Origin: Notospermus geniculatus
Taxonomy: Eukaryota; Nemertea; Pilidiophora; Heteronemertea; Lineidae
Reading direction: 5' to 3'
Length of the DNA stretch: 64,000 nucleotides
Assembly (NCBI GenBank): GCA_002633025.1
Contig: NMRB01001684.1
Location: 70,597-134,596 of the forward strand
The translations under genes and the position numbers were made by a program. The notes below the pieces were generated by a model. The model was not told the DNA's origin. It saw nothing but the letters and a program-made list of their open reading frames with translations, and ran no database searches. Positions within the stretch are counted from its first letter, which is position 1; each line of letters opens with the position of its first letter. Positions 61,002 through 64,000 of this stretch are shown here, in pieces.

Positions 61002-61877
61002 TAAAGCCTAGCGTACATCGGACTCACGACTGGAAGCAACTACCGTCAACGGCGTTTCCGGCAACAGTTGGCGACTCATAGGAACCAGCAGCAACTGATC
61101 AGATACTCAAACAGGCCGATGTACGCGCAATGCTACATGTATTGCCGACCGTTGCCGCTAGTTCCAAACAGTTGCTCATGTTCTACTCGTTGGCACCGGT
61201 TGCTGCTTGTAGGCCTAGGTTGTCTTCAGTGGCTTCCGCTGTACGCGTGCTGGCAATGAATTTCGTTTCTGGAGCATACCTGGCCACGTGAAGGAATCAC
61301 GTTATCCACAAAATGGCAGCGCCCACTGCGCAAACCACGAGAATGAACCAGGGAATGTTCAGTTTCTTGATTTGATAAAAGGCGTTGATAAAATTACACT
61401 TGTTTTGTTTGTTTCAAACAACGCATACCTAAAACCTATCGAAGGCGCAACCATTTTAAATGTTTATCACATGACTCTCCGAGTGGTCCGACCGGAAGAC
61501 ATCGACAATTTCCGTGTGGCACTCAGTAGGCCTACCATTGCCTGTCCGATGATGAACCAGGGAATGTTCAGTTTCTTGATTTGATAAAAGGCGTTGATAA
61601 AATTACACTTGTTTTGTTTGTTTCAAACAACGCATACCTAAAACTTATCGAGGGCGCAACCATTTTAAATGTAATATCACATGACTCTCCGAGTGGTCGG
61701 AGCGGAAGACATCCACAATTTCCGTGTGGCACACAGTAGGCCTACCATTGCCTGTCCGATGTGTGCGGGCGCTCCAGATTGAAGGTAGGTTCTGCCACTC
61801 GTTGCCGCAATGACCTGTTGTAGCAACTGTTCGGTTCAGTTGCTTCCAGTCGCAAGTCCCATGTACGCTGGGCTTTA
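61002..61877. mobile_element. Transposon with TAAAGCCTAGCGTACATCG ends
   Basis: Larger member of the 23513-23941 family: the left end at 61002 pairs with the right end TGTACGCTGGGCTTTA. Inside, about 209 bp (61343-61551) is duplicated in tandem (61552-61760) with few differences, containing TTGATAAAATTACACTTG. An n at 60942 lies just outside. Confidence 0.8.
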
Positions 61878-62925
61878 GCATTAGAACAGACAGATCAACC
61901 TCTGAACTATGTAACATTTCAGAAGAAGAACATCGGTGAATATGTCCAAGAAGGGACGCTGACGTTTTCCTCAAGTTGCAAACTCCGCATTAGCTCTTCA
62001 ACAGAAACAACGTACCTGATTTATAATGTACCACATAGAAACGAACTAACTGAACTGACGTTTCACTTATGCTCTTTCTACCCTCACACGTATCCCATGT
62101 TTAGAGTCAAGTACCTAACTAACCTTACCATTACTAACAACGGACGAAACAGACTCTGAAAGCCATACTTATTTCTTTACAATGAACACGGCAAAAGACG
62201 AGACTCACTAGTAGTAATACATTTGATAGAGAAAGTGAAAACACGAATCTTGTTAACCATGACTCTTTGTCACTCTAAAAGGTATCGTTTTCGTGCTATA
62301 CATTCACATACATATAATATATTGGGTCAATTCAATGAAAGCCTAACTTTACTGACGTCGTTGTACTGCGTTCCTACCCGTACATTATACTTGTTGTTAA
62401 TTACATGTAGGTTACGATTGAGTCGGGAAAATGGGACATCATCGTCGGTTTGGGAAAGGGGGAAAATAACGACGCTCTCTCAGTTAAAACAACAGCTTAG
62501 GTACCGGTATGGACTACACTGTAAAAGAATGGACCTCGTACTGCTGCACAAAGGTCTCCACAAATATAAAAATCAAGGCTACGTTAGGTGGAGGAATGAA
62601 AGCTACAAAATCCCTCACAGAATTCGTCCATTCGGGGACAGGCCATATTGGAGATTTGTCAACACCCCATTATACTATGAGGTTACCAACGATAGATTTG
62701 TTCTTCTTGCTAAAGACATTAACAGGAAGTACTTTTTTGTCAGTTTTTGTCTCCCTCGTTGGGAAGGGGAGAACATCTATGTAACCAAGCTACACAAATT
62801 AAACAAGCTTCCAAAAGCAATCATAGTCGGTCAAAACGGGACTATTTTATCTTCAGAGTCTTATGATAAGGACAATAAACAAATATTACGTTCCTATAGA
62901 CTTGTTAGAGAAGAACCTTGGGCAT
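61878..62925 (+). pseudogene. Unrecognised long reading frame with one internal TGA
   Basis: One frame is open from the end of the transposon at 61877 to a TGA at 62925-62927, except for a TGA at 62157-62159. The first part includes NYVTFQKKNIGEYVQEGTL and HLCSFYPHTYPMFRVKYL; the second (234 codons after ATG/ATA starts) includes RMDLVLLHKGLHKYKNQGY and RPYWRFVNTPLYYEVTNDRF. The composition is protein-like and rich in aromatic and basic residues. I recognise no family. It could be a decayed gene, part of a larger gene with unseen exons, or a transposon-borne gene; a sequencing error at the TGA is also possible. Confidence 0.4.
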
Positions 62926-64000
62926 GATTTAGCGAGGTGTCACNCCCCCCCCCCCCCCCCGGTCACGCATTAAACACCATATTCGAGGCGTGGAAATTTT
63001 CTTCAGGATTGACACATTTCCACTCAGAACTTAAAAGGAATTCGTCGGAAATTCACCGCTGTCCCAAGGGCTGTAGGGTTCAGATTTAAGGAATTGATAC
63101 CGAACAGGAGGTATTGGTTTCTCACCAAACCCAAGGCGCTGTGCCGAGGGTTTAGGTCGGAATGACAGCTCCATCCGAGAGGGTTTGGTATATTGTAGTT
63201 TATTATTGAATACAAGCAAAAATATATAACACCAAAAACATACAACTCGAAAATCACCAATTTTCGGCATGTTCAACAGCACGTTGTGGACGAACCACTG
63301 AACTGATTACTAATTTCTCTAGCAAGTATCGAAAGATGAGTTTTTTTCTAAACAATGACATTCGTTACAGCTTTCAATTCCAAGTATTAATTGAGATATA
63401 CACACAGAAAAATATTCATCTCCGCTTGAGATAAGTGCTGTCTTGAAGCCCTTTGAAACACAAATATCTTGTATTTGAGATAATAATATCTCGAATCGAG
63501 AAAGCATCTGTCTAGTGGCAAAACCTGATATATTTGTGACTCTACCTGAGACAAATAGCGTGTTAAGCCTCCCGATACGCAACGTATCTCACGCTTGAGA
63601 TATCAATAACATCGAATCGAGATATTGGTCATCGCAAATAAACTAGATCAGTGCGGGCCACCAGTTGGGCCTGACGAGATAACAGTGTTGCAATTTGCAA
63701 TAAAATATTAGAGAAACGCTGACTTACGAAAGCAAACACATAAGAATATTGATAAACTATTGTTTGAAATCGAGATACAAATTATAGGTTGTGAATGTTT
63801 CCCTTTCAGAATTATAAAGACAATAATTGTACAGCGTCGGTTTTCTCTCAACCAATACCATGCAAAATATTCTCTGCTGTGTGGATTGGTCTACCCTATC
63901 AAACTGAACTCTACACATCTTCTCGGCCTATTGGCTAAGTTGAATTTTAAGAGTTGCGGTCTTTTTGCATTGCGACAGTTACGCAATCAAGGCCAAATAA
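62926..64000. other. Right edge, no supported gene
   Basis: Begins with a poly-C run next to an n (62944). Scattered GAGATA/TATCTCGAATCGAGA words recur at 63470-63640 in both orientations, suggesting a weak inverted repeat. I see no coding signal. Confidence 0.4.

Overview
This is a repeat-rich piece of animal nuclear DNA with three intron-containing protein genes. Single lower-case n characters mark several assembly joins. The GT-AG introns, the tRNA-derived SINEs, the dense small hairpin transposons and the frequent palindromes TAGGCCTA and TACCGGTA suggest a marine invertebrate. The closeness of the proteins to vertebrate homologues makes a deuterostome (echinoderm, hemichordate or lancelet) my best guess, but I cannot fix the species.

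Region 1 (about 2.5-7.0 kb, minus strand) is the mitochondrial large-subunit ribosomal protein gene MRPL39. I assembled it from seven exons whose phases all agree, one of which is a tentative first exon. Region 2 (8.7-21.4 kb, plus strand) is IFT46, a core subunit of intraflagellar transport complex B. Nine exons join in frame through a continuous GT-AG chain, and only the short first coding exon is missing. An 1.8-kb open exon at 11400-13209 lies inside an IFT46 intron. It has no usable in-phase acceptor but ends in a GT donor of exactly the right phase to splice into IFT46 exon 3. It therefore looks like an alternative first exon that would add about 600 residues, including three repeats of an unrecognised Trp/Cys/His-containing helical module. 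This is the most interesting coding observation in the window. MRPL39 and IFT46 are divergently arranged.

Region 3 (21.4-40.5 kb) has no gene I can support. It is packed with mobile DNA: foldback elements, an inverted pair of 1-kb repeats, a 97-bp satellite inside an inverted-repeat-bounded element, and a 1.4-kb duplication starting at an n.

Region 4 (40.6-54.7 kb, minus strand) is a complete six-exon SLC16-type monocarboxylate transporter (707 codons plus stop). A 15-residue upstream ORF precedes its start. A truncated second copy of its fifth coding exon begins at an assembly n and is probably an unmerged second haplotype.

Region 5 (54.7-64.0 kb) is mostly intergenic. It holds an AT-rich tract, a minisatellite with a hairpin transposon inside, a second-family transposon, and a long unrecognised reading frame (61878-62925) with one internal TGA.

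The duplicated segments and related transposon copies give several empty/filled-site comparisons that reveal target-site duplications directly (TTA, CTG, TTAA, TA, ATGCC).
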